From positions 1 through 6,010 of the forward strand of contig JAFGQF010000073.1 of NCBI GenBank assembly GCA_016935775.1: DNA of 6,010 nt, given 5' to 3'. The stretch is from Caldifarciminota bacterium (GTDB lineage Bacteria; Hydrothermota; Tepidihabitantia; Tepidihabitantales; Tepidihabitantaceae). The translations under genes were made by a program, and so were the position numbers. Under the pieces are notes generated by a model. That model had not been told where the DNA came from and did not search any database. It saw nothing but the letters and a program-made list of their open reading frames with translations. This document shows positions 5,285-6,010 of this stretch, in pieces. Position 1 is the first letter of the stretch. Every line of letters starts with the position of its first letter.

Positions 5285-6010
5285 GTGCAGGAGCAGTTTA
5301 TGCGCCGGGCGCTGGAGCTGGCCGAGCTGGGGCGGGGACGGGTGTCGCCAAACCCGATGGTCGGCGCGGTGCTGGTGCGTGACGGGCGGGTGGTCGGCGA
5401 GGGCTATCACGCCCGGTTCGGCGGCCCGCACGCTGAAATCAACGCGCTGCGCGAAGCCGGGACCAGGGCTCGTGGCGCAACCCTCTACGTGACAATGGAG
5501 CCGTGCTGTTTCCACGGCAAGACCGGGGCGTGCACCGACGCGCTCAAGCTTGCCAGGGTCAGTGCCGTTCATGCGGCCGCGCTCGATCCATACCCGCTGG
5601 TGCGCGGAAGGGGAATGCGCTGCCTGCAGGCAGCCGGAGTCAGGACCTGGGTTGGTCTGCTTGGACGGGAGGCGCGGCAACTGAACGAAGCGTACTACAC
5701 GTTCCATCGACGCGGCCGGCCGTTCGTCACCCTGAAGCTGGCCGCGACCCTGGACGGGATGCTGGCCTCGGGTACCGGCGAGTCGCGGTGGATCACCGGG
5801 CCAAAGGCCCGCCGCCGGGCCCAGGAGATGCGCTGTTCGGCAGACGCGGTGCTGGTCGGGGTGAAGACTGTGCGGCAGGATGACCCGCGGCTGACCTGCC
5901 GGGCGCTTGCCGGCAAGCGGCTGCTGCGGGTGGTGCTCGACACGAAGCTGCGGACCCCGCCTCGGGCGCGGCTGTTCCGTTCCCGCTCGCCGGTGCTGGT
6001 CCTGACCTGC
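5285..6010 (+). CDS. ribD: Bifunctional riboflavin biosynthesis deaminase/reductase RibD, 3' end outside window
   Basis: RibD carries out two successive steps of riboflavin synthesis in the cytoplasm: deamination of the 2,5-diaminopyrimidine product of GTP cyclohydrolase II, then NADPH-dependent reduction of the ribosyl side chain. The frame is open from GTG 5285 to the last base (242 residues); the C-terminal part is missing. The deaminase domain (about 1-145) has SPNPMVGAV, the zinc ligands His49 and catalytic Glu51 in HAE, and Cys74 and Cys83 in EPCCFHGKTGAC. The reductase domain begins near residue 145 with RPFVTLKLAATLDG (Lys151), then GESRWITG, ADAVLVG and DDPRLT. GTG 5285 gives MQEQFMRRALELA, matching the family N-terminus better than the ATG at 5300. 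The usual PP between the zinc-cysteine segments is GA here. No FMN riboswitch precedes it. Confidence 0.96.
   Translation, partial: MQEQFMRRALELAELGRGRVSPNPMVGAVLVRDGRVVGEGYHARFGGPHAEINALREAGTRARGATLYVTMEPCCFHGKTGACTDALKLARVSAVHAAALDPYPLVRGRGMRCLQAAGVRTWVGLLGREARQLNEAYYTFHRRGRPFVTLKLAATLDGMLASGTGESRWITGPKARRRAQEMRCSADAVLVGVKTVRQDDPRLTCRALAGKRLLRVVLDTKLRTPPRARLFRSRSPVLVLTC

Noticed and set aside
1..6010. CRISPR arrays, tRNA or rRNA genes, insertion sequences, phage or toxin-antitoxin genes
   Set aside because: No regularly spaced direct repeats, tRNA-like cloverleaf, transposase motifs or terminal inverted repeats were seen; nearly all of the window is accounted for by coding genes.

Overview
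The window is a GC-rich chromosomal stretch from a bacterium with strong G/C preference at third codon positions. All recognised genes lie on the + strand and are tightly packed. The ribosomal protein L15 / SecY pair is the end of the universal spc-type ribosomal operon. A TonB-type protein and a membrane-anchored anti-sigma factor with a long extracytoplasmic part point to a diderm (Gram-negative-type) cell. The species cannot be told from the sequence; an uncultured or little-studied lineage is a fair guess.

Layout: (1) 1-1649 holds the 3' end of rplO and a complete secY that overlaps it by 4 nt. (2) 1688-3357 holds an ECF sigma factor and its likely anti-sigma factor, also overlapping by 4 nt. 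The anti-sigma factor has a zinc-binding N-terminus, one membrane span, a long low-complexity linker and a C-terminal domain resembling the TonB C-terminal domain. (3) After a 68-nt spacer with two small hairpins and a strong ribosome-binding site comes a stand-alone TonB-like protein (3426-4055). (4) After a 134-nt spacer containing a long inverted repeat comes an exported protein resembling the DUF6569/ARPP-1 family (4190-5200). (5) A GC-rich 24-nt palindrome (probable terminator) and a promoter-like sequence precede ribD (5285 to the window edge), the bifunctional riboflavin-biosynthesis deaminase/reductase.

How they may work together: rplO and secY are housekeeping genes. The next four genes read as one co-directional envelope-related group. 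The sigma factor would be held by the membrane anti-sigma factor, whose periplasmic TonB_C-like end could sense an envelope signal; the following genes make a TonB-like protein and an exported protein. This link is inferred from gene order and a shared domain type. The most notable points are the anti-sigma/TonB_C domain combination, its placement beside a TonB gene directly after secY, and promoter-like sequences so close to the sigma-factor and ribD starts that both messages could be leaderless.
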